Below, piece after piece: positions 53,580 to 62,429 of a stretch of 64,000 nt of DNA. The notes below the pieces were generated by a model. The model did no database searches, was not told the origin of the DNA, and saw only the letters and a list, made by a program, of their open reading frames with translations. The translations under genes and the position numbers were made by a program. The stretch lies in the NCBI GenBank assembly GCA_041389725.1, contig JAWKRG010000004.1:62001-126000 (forward strand), in the 5' to 3' direction. The first letter of the stretch is position 1. Every line of letters starts with the position of its first letter. The stretch comes from Polyangiaceae bacterium. Its GTDB lineage: Bacteria; Myxococcota_A; Polyangia; Polyangiales; Polyangiaceae.

Positions 53580-55688
53580 CTACATCCGTCCGGGTGCGTA
53601 GGACAGCAGCACGACCGCGTGAGGTGAAATGGACAGCTCGCTCCCGCGCGGCACGTCTTCGATCGGCTGAGCGGTGTTGACGATTTCGCGCCAGTGGCCC
53701 ACGTCGGGCAATGAAGGAAGGTGGACCGTGCGCGCCCGGTGGGCCGAGTTGAACCACACCAGCAGGGTGTGCCCGCGGTTCGGGCGCCCGCGTTCGTCGA
53801 GCTCGTCGGATGCGTGGCCGTGGATGAGCATGCCCAGCACTCGCAGCTTGGGATCCGCCCAGTCATCGTTGGTGAGTTCGGTGCCGTCGGGTCGGAGCCA
53901 CTGCACGTCTTTGACTCCCGTGTCCGTCACCGGATTGCCGGCGAAGAACTTGCGACGCCGAAAGACGGGGTTGCTGGCGCGAATCCGGAACACGCGACGG
54001 GCGAACTCGAGCAGCTCTTTGGCGCGCGCGTCCAGCTCCCAGTCGAGCCAGGTGATCTCATTGTCTTGGCAGTAGGCGTTGTTGTTGCCGTTCTGCGTGC
54101 GCCCCAATTCGTCGCCGTGAGAAATCATGGGCACACCCTGGGAGAAAGCCAGGGTAGCAAAGAAGTTCTTGAGCACACGCTCGCGATGACGCGTGACGCT
54201 CTCGTTCGTGCTGGGTCCCTCCGCGCCCCAGTTGTGGCTGGCGTTGTCGTCATGCCCGTCGCGGTTCTCTTCGCCGTTGTCCTCGTTGTGCTTGTGCGAG
54301 TAGGTGACCAGATCTCGCAGGGTGAACCCGTCGTGACAGGTGACGAAGTTGACGCTGGCGTAGGGACCGCGGTCGCTGCCCTGGAAGATGTCACTGGAAC
54401 CGCTCAGGCGCGATGCCATCTCTGGCACCATGCCGGTGTCGCCACGCCAGAAGCGTCGCATCACGTCGCGATACCGCCCGTTCCACTCGGCCCAGCCAGG
54501 TGGGAACGCGCCCAGGCGATAGCCTGCGGGGCCTAGATCCCACGGCTCCGCGATCAGCTTGGTGCGACTGAGGACGGGATCTTGCGCGATGGTGGCGAAG
54601 AAGCGCGAGTAGCTCGAGAAGTCGGGGTTCTCGCGGGCCAAGGCGGGTGCCAAGTCGAAGCGAAAGCCGTCCACGTGCATTTCGCTCACCCAGTAGCGCA
54701 GGCTGTCCAACACGAGTTGCAACACTCGCGGGTGCATCAGGTTGAGGGTGTTACCGCAGCCCGTGAAGTCTTGGTGATAGCGCTCCTGCCCTGGCACCAG
54801 GCGGTAGTATGCCTCGTTGTCGAGGCCTCGGAAGCAGAGGGTGGGGCCCAGGTGGTTGCCCTCGGCAGTGTGGTTGTAGACCACGTCGAGCAGTACCTCG
54901 ATGCCGACGCGATGAAACGCCTTCACCATGGTCTTGAACTCGTCGACTTGTCCGCCGAGGTGAGAGCAGGCGTAGCGTGGGTCCGGAGCGAAGAAGCCGA
55001 TGCTGTTGTAGCCCCAGTAGTTGGAGAGCTTCAGGCCGTGCAATCGGTGCTCGTTGACGAAATGGTGCACCGGAAGGAGTTCAACGGCGGTAACACCCAA
55101 GTCGAGCAGGTGATCCAGGATTGGCTCTGATGCCAGACCCAGGTAGGTGCCGCGCAGGTGTTCTGGAACATCCGGATGTCGCGCAGTCATGCCCTTGACG
55201 TGACATTCGTAGACGACCGTGCGGGTCCAGGGTGTGAGTGGTGGGCGGTCGTCGCCCCAGGTGAAGGCCGCGTCGACGACCACGCTCTTCGGCAAGTAGG
55301 GCGCGCTGTCCGTCTCGGAGCGCGCCAAGTCTTGCTCGGGATGCCCGACCTCGTAGCCAAAGAGGGCGTCGCTCCACTCCACCCTGCCAGCAATGGCTTT
55401 GGCGTAGGGGTCGACCAGCAGCTTGTGCGCATTGAAACGTTTGCCGCGCGCCGGGTCCCAAGGCCCGTGAGCGCGATAGCCGTAGAGCTGCCCAGGACGG
55501 ACATCGGGCAGGTAGCAGTGGAACACTCGTGCGTCGCGTTCCTGCATCGAAACTCGGGTTTCGCGGCCGCGGGCGTCGAAGAGGCATAGCTCCATCAGCT
55601 CCGCGCCGTGAGAGAAGACCGCGAAATTCACGCCCTCGCCGTCCCACGTCGCGCCGAGGGGGTACGGGAGTCCAGGCCAAATGCGCAT
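53580..55688 (-). CDS. glgX: Glycogen debranching enzyme (isoamylase-type)
   Basis: 702 aa. N-terminal CBM48 (PYPLGATWDGEGVNFAVFSHGA) and GH13_11 barrel: VELLPVHHFVNEHRL, YNHTAEGNHLGPTLCFRGLDN, nucleophile Asp in VDGFRFDLAPALARE, acid Glu in LIAEPWDLGPAGYRLG, FVTCHDGFTLRDLV and QDNEITWLDWE. The length and the GLDNEAYYRL segment fit GlgX/TreX, which cleaves alpha-1,6 links in glycogen. The TreS-maltokinase gene ends 105 bp upstream on the same strand. Confidence 0.95.
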   Translation of the reverse strand: MRIWPGLPYPLGATWDGEGVNFAVFSHGAELMELCLFDARGRETRVSMQERDARVFHCYLPDVRPGQLYGYRAHGPWDPARGKRFNAHKLLVDPYAKAIAGRVEWSDALFGYEVGHPEQDLARSETDSAPYLPKSVVVDAAFTWGDDRPPLTPWTRTVVYECHVKGMTARHPDVPEHLRGTYLGLASEPILDHLLDLGVTAVELLPVHHFVNEHRLHGLKLSNYWGYNSIGFFAPDPRYACSHLGGQVDEFKTMVKAFHRVGIEVLLDVVYNHTAEGNHLGPTLCFRGLDNEAYYRLVPGQERYHQDFTGCGNTLNLMHPRVLQLVLDSLRYWVSEMHVDGFRFDLAPALARENPDFSSYSRFFATIAQDPVLSRTKLIAEPWDLGPAGYRLGAFPPGWAEWNGRYRDVMRRFWRGDTGMVPEMASRLSGSSDIFQGSDRGPYASVNFVTCHDGFTLRDLVTYSHKHNEDNGEENRDGHDDNASHNWGAEGPSTNESVTRHRERVLKNFFATLAFSQGVPMISHGDELGRTQNGNNNAYCQDNEITWLDWELDARAKELLEFARRVFRIRASNPVFRRRKFFAGNPVTDTGVKDVQWLRPDGTELTNDDWADPKLRVLGMLIHGHASDELDERGRPNRGHTLLVWFNSAHRARTVHLPSLPDVGHWREIVNTAQPIEDVPRGSELSISPHAVVLLSYAPGRM

Positions 55689-55792
55689 CTGACCGCGCAG
55701 GCTAGCAAGGTCGGCAGGCTACGGAAACCAATCCGTGGTGCCCGCGGGATGCTTCAAGGGTTGCAGCGCCCGGTCGCGACGACGCCGCGGGC

Positions 55793-58700
55793 TCAGCCCA
55801 ACGTCGCCAGCAGGCCGCGCATGGGAATGACGGCCCAGGCTGGACGGTGGTTGAGCTCGTAACCGATCTCGTACAAGGCCTTCTCCATGACGTAGAGGTC
55901 CAGCAGGCCTTCTCGTTGCTCGGCGTCGTCAGGCAGAAGGTCGCCTTCCGAGGTCACGGACAGGTAGCCTTTCAAGTAGCTGGTACTCGTCGCATGCCAC
56001 CAGGCATCCGCCCAAGGCATGAGAAACTCGGCGTCCTCGCGACGAACGTCGCTGCCGGGCATCTCCCCGGCGAGGGTGCCGTACGCTGCGTAGTGGAAAG
56101 ATCGCAACATGCCTGCCACGTCCACCAGAGGGCTACGCAGCCGCCGGCGTTCACTCAAGGGGCGGGCCGGTTCGCCCTCGAAATCGATGATCACGAAATC
56201 ACTGCCGGCGCAAAGAACCTGACCCAGGTGTAGATCGCCGTGCACGCGAATTCGCTTCGCCGTGACAGGCACGTTCAGCAAGAATCCGAGGCGGGTACGT
56301 ACACGGCGCTCGCTCTCGAGTACCTCTTGCAGAACTTCGTCGGGCAGAGACTGCTTGCTCTTGCGCAGCAGGTCGAAGGTTCGCGACGACAAGTTGCGCA
56401 GCGACTGATACAGCGAGCGGCGACTGAGGGCATTGAAGCGGTCCGGCTGGAAGGGCCCTTCCTCCGCGTTGGCAAGGGCCAGATGAAGCTCGCCGGTGCG
56501 TTGACCCAAGAGTTCCATTCGAGAGAACCACAGGCCGGTGCGTTCGCTCAGCACCGCAGGCGGAGCAGCATTGACATGCGCCAAGAGCGATCCCGTACGC
56601 AGGGGAGCGTTCGCGCCATCCAAGCGCTCCATCAACGTCAACTCGAAGAATCGTCGCAACTCTTCCAGGGTGAGCTGCCAGGCGTCGCCTTGGTTGTGTA
56701 CGAACTCCTGGAGGATGCCGAGAGTCGCGTGCTCTCCGTTCTCCCAGCACAACTCCAGGTGTCCGAGAAGCTCAGGTACCGCGACGTGTGGGCGCTGTCC
56801 CGCAAGGTGCGTCAGCGTCCCGAGCTCCACGCTTTCCCCGAGCTCGACGCGACGCAGCAGCTTGAGCACGGCGCGATCACCTAGAACGAACGCGGTATTG
56901 GATTGCTCCCGCCCCAGCGGGCGAGCAGTCAGCTCCTCGAGTTCCGCCGGCGTGAGCGACAGATGACCGCGCAGACTCATTTCCTCGTTGCGTGGTGGGC
57001 GTTTGCGCCCCAAGAGCCCAACCAGAAGCTCCGCAGCCCCGCGGTCCTCGCTGAGATCGACGAGGGCGTAGCGCTCGGCACCGCGCTTGGTCTTGACCGA
57101 CAGTTCGGCCAAAGCATCCTCGCGGTGTCCCTCGGTCACTCCGAGAATCAGACAATAGAGCTCCGGCTCGCCGGCTTCGAAGTCGGCCTCCACCAGCACC
57201 AAGCGAGGAGCCTGAGCACCGGCAGCCAGGGGCAACGCATCCGTCAGTCGCACGGTCTTCAGGGGGCGAGACTTGCTTCTGAACCAGCGCTGCCGAGGCA
57301 GATACGTCGCCAGGACGCGTTCGACGGGTGGGCGACTGCGACCGCGCGTCTGAAAGATTCCGAGCCACGAACCCGATGCCTCCAGTGCCGGTAGGTCCGC
57401 TTCGCCGCGAAGGCCGACACCTTCGTCCTCGCGCGCCGACTCCAGAGAGAACCAATGGAAAGCGTGGGGGCCCAAGGTGAAGCGATAGTTCGCTGAGTCG
57501 ATGACGGGAAAGCGCTCACGCCCGAACAACTCGACGGGCACTCGGCCCTCGTGCTCGGAAAGATCCAACTCCGCGTACTGCGAAAACCGCGACAGGTTGA
57601 CGACGACGAGGATGACCTCATCTTCATGGCGACGCACGAAAGCGAGCACGCGGCGATTGTGTGGCGTCAGGGGCTCGAAGCTACCGCGGCCAAAGGCCGG
57701 GAATTGCTTGCGCAGCGCGATCAGGCGTTTGGTCCACCACAGCAGCGAGCTGGGGTTGCGCTGCTGGGTCTCCACGTTGATCGCTTCGTAGTGGTACTCC
57801 GGATCCACCACCGGTGGCAGGTACAGCCGCTGAGGATTGGCACGGGAGAATCCCGCGTTGCGGTCCGGGCTCCACTGCATGGGCGTGCGCACGCCGTTGC
57901 GGTCACCCAGGTAGATGTTGTCCCCCATGCCGATTTCGTCGCCGTAGTACATGACGGGCGTGCCGGGCAGTGAGAACAGGAGCGCATTCATCAGCTCCAG
58001 ACGGCGACGGTTGTTTTCGAGCAACGGCGCCAGGCGGCGACGAATGCCCACGTTGATCCGCATTTGTGGATCCGCGGCGTAGGCGCGGTTCATGAAGTCA
58101 CGCTCTTCGTCCGTGACCATCTCCAACGTCAGCTCATCGTGGTTGCGTAGGAAGATCGCCCACTGACAGCCTTCGGGAATTTCTGGCGTCTGCTCCAAGA
58201 TGTCGAGAATTGGAAAGCTGTCCTCCATGCGCAGCGCCATGAACAGCCGCGGCATGATTGGAAAGTGGAACGCCATGTGACACTCGTCGCCAGCGCCAAA
58301 GTAGGCCACGGCATCCTCGGGCCACTGATTCGCTTCCGCCAACAGCATTCGGTCGGAGAAGCGCCGGTCGACGTGTCGTCGCAGCTTGCGCAGGAACGCG
58401 TGGGTCTCGGGCAGGTTCTCGCAGGTCGTTCCCTCGCGTTCGTACAAGTAGGGGACGGCGTCCAGGCGCAGACCGTCCACTCCAAGGCCGAGCCAGAAAT
58501 CCAGCGCGGCCATCATCGCCTTCTGCACGACCGGGTTGTCGAAGTTCAAGTCCGGCTGGTGCGAAAAGAAGCGATGCCAGTAGTAGGCCTTGGCGACGGG
58601 GTCCCAAGTCCAATTGCTCTGCTCGGTGTCCGTGAAGATGATGCGCACGCCCGAGTACTTCTTGGGGTCGTCGCTCCACACGTAGAAGTTCCGCTCCGGA

Positions 58701-59065
58701 GAACCCGGCGGCGCGCGGCGCGCCCGCTGGAACCACGGGTGCTTGTCCGAAGTGTGGTTGAGCACTAGCTCGGTGACGACCTTCAGCCCGCGACGATGCG
58801 CCTCTTTCAGGAAGCGCTTGAAATCGCGGAGCGTGCCCACGCAGGGATCGACGCTGGTGTAGTCGGCGATGTCATATCCATCGTCGCGCATGGGCGACGG
58901 ATAAAAGGGCAGCAGCCACAGAGCGGTGACCCCCACGTCCGCCAAGTAGTCGAGCTTGTCCGTGAGTCCGCGGAAATCTCCGATGCCATCCCCGTTGGCG
59001 TCGAAGAAGGAGCGCAATCGTAGCTCGTAGAAAATGGCGTCTTGGTACCAGCGAGAATCAGTCAT
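55793..59065 (-). CDS. treS: Trehalose synthase fused to maltokinase
   Basis: 1090 aa from the ATG at 59065. Residues 1 to about 555 are trehalose synthase (GH13_16): FYELRLRSFFDANGDGIGDF, nucleophile Asp in VDGLRLDAVPYLYERE, acid Glu in LLAEANQWPED, FLRNHDELTLEMV and YYGDEIGMGDNIYLGDRNG. A linker leads to maltokinase from about 600: YLPRQRWFRSK, GREQSNTAFVLGDRAVLKLLR, VHGDLHLGQVL (catalytic loop) and VIIDFEGEPARPL. The first half interconverts trehalose and maltose; the second makes maltose 1-phosphate, the donor for GlgE. GlgE is not in the window, while GlgX and GlgB are. Confidence 0.94.
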   Translation of the reverse strand: MTDSRWYQDAIFYELRLRSFFDANGDGIGDFRGLTDKLDYLADVGVTALWLLPFYPSPMRDDGYDIADYTSVDPCVGTLRDFKRFLKEAHRRGLKVVTELVLNHTSDKHPWFQRARRAPPGSPERNFYVWSDDPKKYSGVRIIFTDTEQSNWTWDPVAKAYYWHRFFSHQPDLNFDNPVVQKAMMAALDFWLGLGVDGLRLDAVPYLYEREGTTCENLPETHAFLRKLRRHVDRRFSDRMLLAEANQWPEDAVAYFGAGDECHMAFHFPIMPRLFMALRMEDSFPILDILEQTPEIPEGCQWAIFLRNHDELTLEMVTDEERDFMNRAYAADPQMRINVGIRRRLAPLLENNRRRLELMNALLFSLPGTPVMYYGDEIGMGDNIYLGDRNGVRTPMQWSPDRNAGFSRANPQRLYLPPVVDPEYHYEAINVETQQRNPSSLLWWTKRLIALRKQFPAFGRGSFEPLTPHNRRVLAFVRRHEDEVILVVVNLSRFSQYAELDLSEHEGRVPVELFGRERFPVIDSANYRFTLGPHAFHWFSLESAREDEGVGLRGEADLPALEASGSWLGIFQTRGRSRPPVERVLATYLPRQRWFRSKSRPLKTVRLTDALPLAAGAQAPRLVLVEADFEAGEPELYCLILGVTEGHREDALAELSVKTKRGAERYALVDLSEDRGAAELLVGLLGRKRPPRNEEMSLRGHLSLTPAELEELTARPLGREQSNTAFVLGDRAVLKLLRRVELGESVELGTLTHLAGQRPHVAVPELLGHLELCWENGEHATLGILQEFVHNQGDAWQLTLEELRRFFELTLMERLDGANAPLRTGSLLAHVNAAPPAVLSERTGLWFSRMELLGQRTGELHLALANAEEGPFQPDRFNALSRRSLYQSLRNLSSRTFDLLRKSKQSLPDEVLQEVLESERRVRTRLGFLLNVPVTAKRIRVHGDLHLGQVLCAGSDFVIIDFEGEPARPLSERRRLRSPLVDVAGMLRSFHYAAYGTLAGEMPGSDVRREDAEFLMPWADAWWHATSTSYLKGYLSVTSEGDLLPDDAEQREGLLDLYVMEKALYEIGYELNHRPAWAVIPMRGLLATLG

Positions 59066-59107
59066 GGTGGTTCGAGTGCAAGACTCGCATCTTGACCCCA
59101 CCCTGTT

Positions 59108-60817
59108 TCAGATGTGTGGGTTTTTCAACACTTCCAAAAAGGCTTTGCCGTACACCGAGAGCTTGCGGGGCCCAACCCCGGGCACCGCGGACAGCTCTGC
59201 CAGGGTCTGCGGACGGCGAGTGGCCATCTCCAACAGCGTGCGGTCGTTGAACACGACGTAGGCCGGAACATGGCGGGCTTTCGCCAGATCCCGACGGAGC
59301 GCCTTGAGCGCCGAGAACAGCGCTTCGTCGGCGCCATCGGACAGCTCCGCCACGACGCGGCGCGGCTGCGGGCGGGAAATGAGCGTGCCGAGTATGTCCG
59401 CCGGCCGACAGCGGTCGCAGGACGCTCCGCAGGGCTCGATGGCCTCGCCAAACCATTGCGCCAGGCTGCGGTGACGGCACGAGGCGGATTCGGCGAAGTC
59501 GAACATCTCGCGCACCATCCGGCTCTGTCGCTCGGCCTGCTCGTCGGTCAAATCATCGGCGAACCGGTCGTAGGCGATGACTTCGGAGAAGGAATAAAAC
59601 AGTACGCACTCGCTCTCCAGGCCGTCACGGCCTGCGCGCCCAATCTCCTGATAGTAGCCTTCGATGGAGCGGGGCAGATCGCGATGCACGACGAAGCGCA
59701 CGTCGGGCTTGTCGATGCCCATGCCGAAAGCAATCGTCGCCACCACCACGTCCACGTCGTCGCTACGGAAAGCGTCCTGCACGCGGGTGCGCTCCTCGGG
59801 TTCCAGGCCGGCGTGGTAGGCCGCCGCGCGAACCCCCGCCGCAGTGAGCTGCTCGGTGGTCTTCTCCGTGGACTTGCGCGACAAGCAGTAGACGATGCCG
59901 CTCTGACGTGGACGCGAGCGCACGAAGCCGGTGATGGCCTTGCCCACGCCGGGAACCTTCTTTCCGCTTTCGCTGCTACCCTTCCTGATGGCGAAGAGCT
60001 TCAGGTTGTCGCGAAAGAAGCTGCCACGAAACGTCACGGGCGCGCGCATGGCGAGCTGCTCCGCGATATCGCGAGTCACGGCTTCGGTGGCGGTGGCCGT
60101 CAGGGCCAGGATGGGCACGTCCGCGAAGCGGCGCTTGAGTCCCATCAAGCCGCGGTAGGCCGGGCGAAAGTCATGTCCCCATTGGCTGATGCAATGCGCC
60201 TCGTCGACTGCAATCAGGGAAATCGGCAGGCCTTCCAGTAGGCGCCCCGCGGAGGCCTGCAGCCCTTCCGGGGCGACGTACACCAGTTCGACCTCGCCCG
60301 CGCGGATGCGGCGCACACGCTCATCGCGCTCTTCCAGGCTGACCGAGGAGTTCAGGAAGGTGGCGCTGAGCCCTACTTCGTTCAGCGCGTCGACTTGGTC
60401 CTTCATCAATGCAATCAAGGGCGACACGACCAAGGTCACCCCACCCAGCACTCGTGATGGGATCTGGAAGGTCAAGGACTTGCCTGCACCCGTGGGCATG
60501 ACGCCGATGCAGTCGCGACTCGAGAGCACGGCCTCGATGATCTCGCGTTGGCCGCGGCGAAACTCGGGATAACCGAAGGTCTCGCGTAGCACCCGGGTTG
60601 CTGCGCTCTTGTGGTGAGACGCTACACGGTCGGCGACGTTCCGAAGCGCGGCGATCTCGTTCTCACCAAACGCTGCAGCGTTGTCCCGGTAGGCACGTCG
60701 CAGCTGCCACAGCTCGCGTTGTGCCTCAGCGGAGCGCTCCGCGTCATCGCACATCGCTTGCAGTGCTTCCACACGGGTAGCGATGACGTGGGGGCTTCCC
60801 ATGCGGCCTTTTAGCAT
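59108..60817 (-). CDS. recQ: RecQ-family ATP-dependent DNA helicase
   Basis: 569 aa from the ATG at 60817 (or 60802). An N-terminal helical extension of about 75 residues precedes the helicase core: GYPEFRRGQREII, Walker A PTGAGKSLTFQIP, DEAHCISQWGHDFRPAY, LTATAT, then VVHRDLPRSIEGYYQEIGRAGRDG. The zinc-binding part has CRHRSLAQWFG and CGASCDRC. The C-terminal HRDC domain reads LKALRRDLAKARHVPAYVVFNDRTL (in two segments) and AVPGVGPRKL. Known RecQ role: 3'-5' unwinding in recombination repair. Divergent from the radical SAM gene by 59 bp. Confidence 0.94.
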   Translation of the reverse strand: MLKGRMGSPHVIATRVEALQAMCDDAERSAEAQRELWQLRRAYRDNAAAFGENEIAALRNVADRVASHHKSAATRVLRETFGYPEFRRGQREIIEAVLSSRDCIGVMPTGAGKSLTFQIPSRVLGGVTLVVSPLIALMKDQVDALNEVGLSATFLNSSVSLEERDERVRRIRAGEVELVYVAPEGLQASAGRLLEGLPISLIAVDEAHCISQWGHDFRPAYRGLMGLKRRFADVPILALTATATEAVTRDIAEQLAMRAPVTFRGSFFRDNLKLFAIRKGSSESGKKVPGVGKAITGFVRSRPRQSGIVYCLSRKSTEKTTEQLTAAGVRAAAYHAGLEPEERTRVQDAFRSDDVDVVVATIAFGMGIDKPDVRFVVHRDLPRSIEGYYQEIGRAGRDGLESECVLFYSFSEVIAYDRFADDLTDEQAERQSRMVREMFDFAESASCRHRSLAQWFGEAIEPCGASCDRCRPADILGTLISRPQPRRVVAELSDGADEALFSALKALRRDLAKARHVPAYVVFNDRTLLEMATRRPQTLAELSAVPGVGPRKLSVYGKAFLEVLKNPHI

Positions 60818-60876
60818 CTCTTCCTTGAATCGAACTCCAGAAGCTGCCAGCTTGAGCGGCGTGAGGCGATCCGGCC

Positions 60877-62358
60877 ATGGGCGCTGAACTCCTAGGACTC
60901 CGCCCCGGGCTGGTGTTTGCCGGGGCGCAGCTGATGGACGTCGCTGCCGTTGGAGCGGCGGCGCATCTCGCGCTGCGGCTGCCGAGCGGCGAGGCGCTCA
61001 CCTTCGTTCTCGATCTCACGGGCCCGGTGGGACCCTTCCCCCAATGCCCGACGCTCACCTATCGTTCGACGCCTCTGCCCTTTTCCGTCGTCGAGCCCAT
61101 CGGTCACGCACTGGCGCAGGCGATTGCTGCGGCTGCGAGTGGCGCGCTGCCGGCGCAGCTGCGGGCCTGGCAGGGCGAGGCATCGAGTTTGGAAGCGAAT
61201 CTCGACGCTCTGGTCGATCGCCCCGGCCGCAGCCTGCGGGTGGCCGAATTCTCGAGCGCGGACCTGATCGCAGCGCGTCCCTGCGTCGTCCCCTGGACTC
61301 GGTTGGAGCTCGGCTTTGCCCAGCAAGTGGGGCCGTGCTGCGCGGACTTCCAAGTGCAGCCGCAGACAGCCACCGGTCCACCCTTGGATTTGTGGCAGTC
61401 GGCGCCGCTGCGAGGGTTTCGTCGGGCGCTTGCGTCACCGGGACACCCGGCTACGTGTCGGCGCAGTTGCCCGCGCCTCGCGGGAAGATCCGACGCCCTC
61501 GATAGCCTGGTGCTTCGCGGCGGCACACGTGCGTTCGTCGACAATCAACGACTAGCGCTTTCGGCCATCATCGCCGGTGACGAGCGGCCGAGGAATACGC
61601 CTCTCGAACTCGTGGTCTCGACTACGAGTCACTGCAACTACGACTGCCTGATGTGTCACTTCGGTCAGGAAGGCAGCCTGTCCGACGAGCCCCCTGCGAG
61701 CTTCTACGCGTCCCTCGAGCCCCTGTGGCCAGGTCTGGCGCGCTTCGAAGCCTTGGGTGGGGAGCCTCTGGCCTCGCCCGTGTTTCGCGACTTCTTGGCG
61801 GGACCCACCTTGCGGCAGTACCCAGACGTGCGAGTTGCGCTCACCACGAACGGCTCCTACCTGACCGCGGCAGAGCTGGACAGGTTGGCCGGCGTGAGCT
61901 TCGAGCATCTGACGATCAGCCTCAACGCCGCTACGCCGGACACCTATCGAGACGTCAATCGCGGGCTGCCGTGGTTACGCATTCGGCACAACCTCGACGC
62001 GCTGCTGGATCGGAAGCGCAATCGACACAACCCCGAGTCCGTCAGCTACAGCATGGTGATCCTGCGCCGCAACCATGGAGAGATCGCGGCCTTCGCCGAG
62101 TTGGCCGAGAAGGATGGGGTGGGCGTGCGCTTCATGCTGCCGATGAATGACCGCGGCGGGCAGAGCTTTCTGACCGACGCGGGACTGATGCGCGAAGTGG
62201 AAGCACAGCTGCGTGAAGTGGCGCGCCGTCTTCACGCGCGCGGGCAGATTGGGGACGCCCGTCGAGCCAGCGGTGAGGCCGAAGTCCTGCGAGACCGGCT
62301 TGCCCGAGGCGTCCTGCGCCCCTTGCCCGACGACGTCGTGCAGCTCCGGCGCGGCTGA
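60877..62358 (+). CDS. Radical SAM protein with SPASM-like segment before the core
   Basis: 493 aa. The radical SAM core starts at about 250: STTSHCNYDCLMCHFGQEG with CX3CX2C, FEALGGEPLASPVF, ALTTNGSYL and SLNAATPDTYRDVNRG. Before it, at about 148-200, is GPCCADFQVQPQ, LDLWQSAPLRGFRRALASPG, PATCRRSCPRL, which resembles a SPASM auxiliary-cluster motif; SPASM normally follows the core. SPASM proteins modify peptides or proteins; no precursor peptide gene is evident beside it. The N-terminal 130 residues are unrecognised. The ABC-F gene begins 71 bp downstream. Confidence 0.82.
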   Translation: MGAELLGLRPGLVFAGAQLMDVAAVGAAAHLALRLPSGEALTFVLDLTGPVGPFPQCPTLTYRSTPLPFSVVEPIGHALAQAIAAAASGALPAQLRAWQGEASSLEANLDALVDRPGRSLRVAEFSSADLIAARPCVVPWTRLELGFAQQVGPCCADFQVQPQTATGPPLDLWQSAPLRGFRRALASPGHPATCRRSCPRLAGRSDALDSLVLRGGTRAFVDNQRLALSAIIAGDERPRNTPLELVVSTTSHCNYDCLMCHFGQEGSLSDEPPASFYASLEPLWPGLARFEALGGEPLASPVFRDFLAGPTLRQYPDVRVALTTNGSYLTAAELDRLAGVSFEHLTISLNAATPDTYRDVNRGLPWLRIRHNLDALLDRKRNRHNPESVSYSMVILRRNHGEIAAFAELAEKDGVGVRFMLPMNDRGGQSFLTDAGLMREVEAQLREVARRLHARGQIGDARRASGEAEVLRDRLARGVLRPLPDDVVQLRRG

Positions 62359-62429
62359 GGGTCTGCCAACGTCGCAATTTCCTGCAGCAGGCCTTGAAAG
62401 AGCCCGGCGAAGCTGACAGCGTGCGCCCC

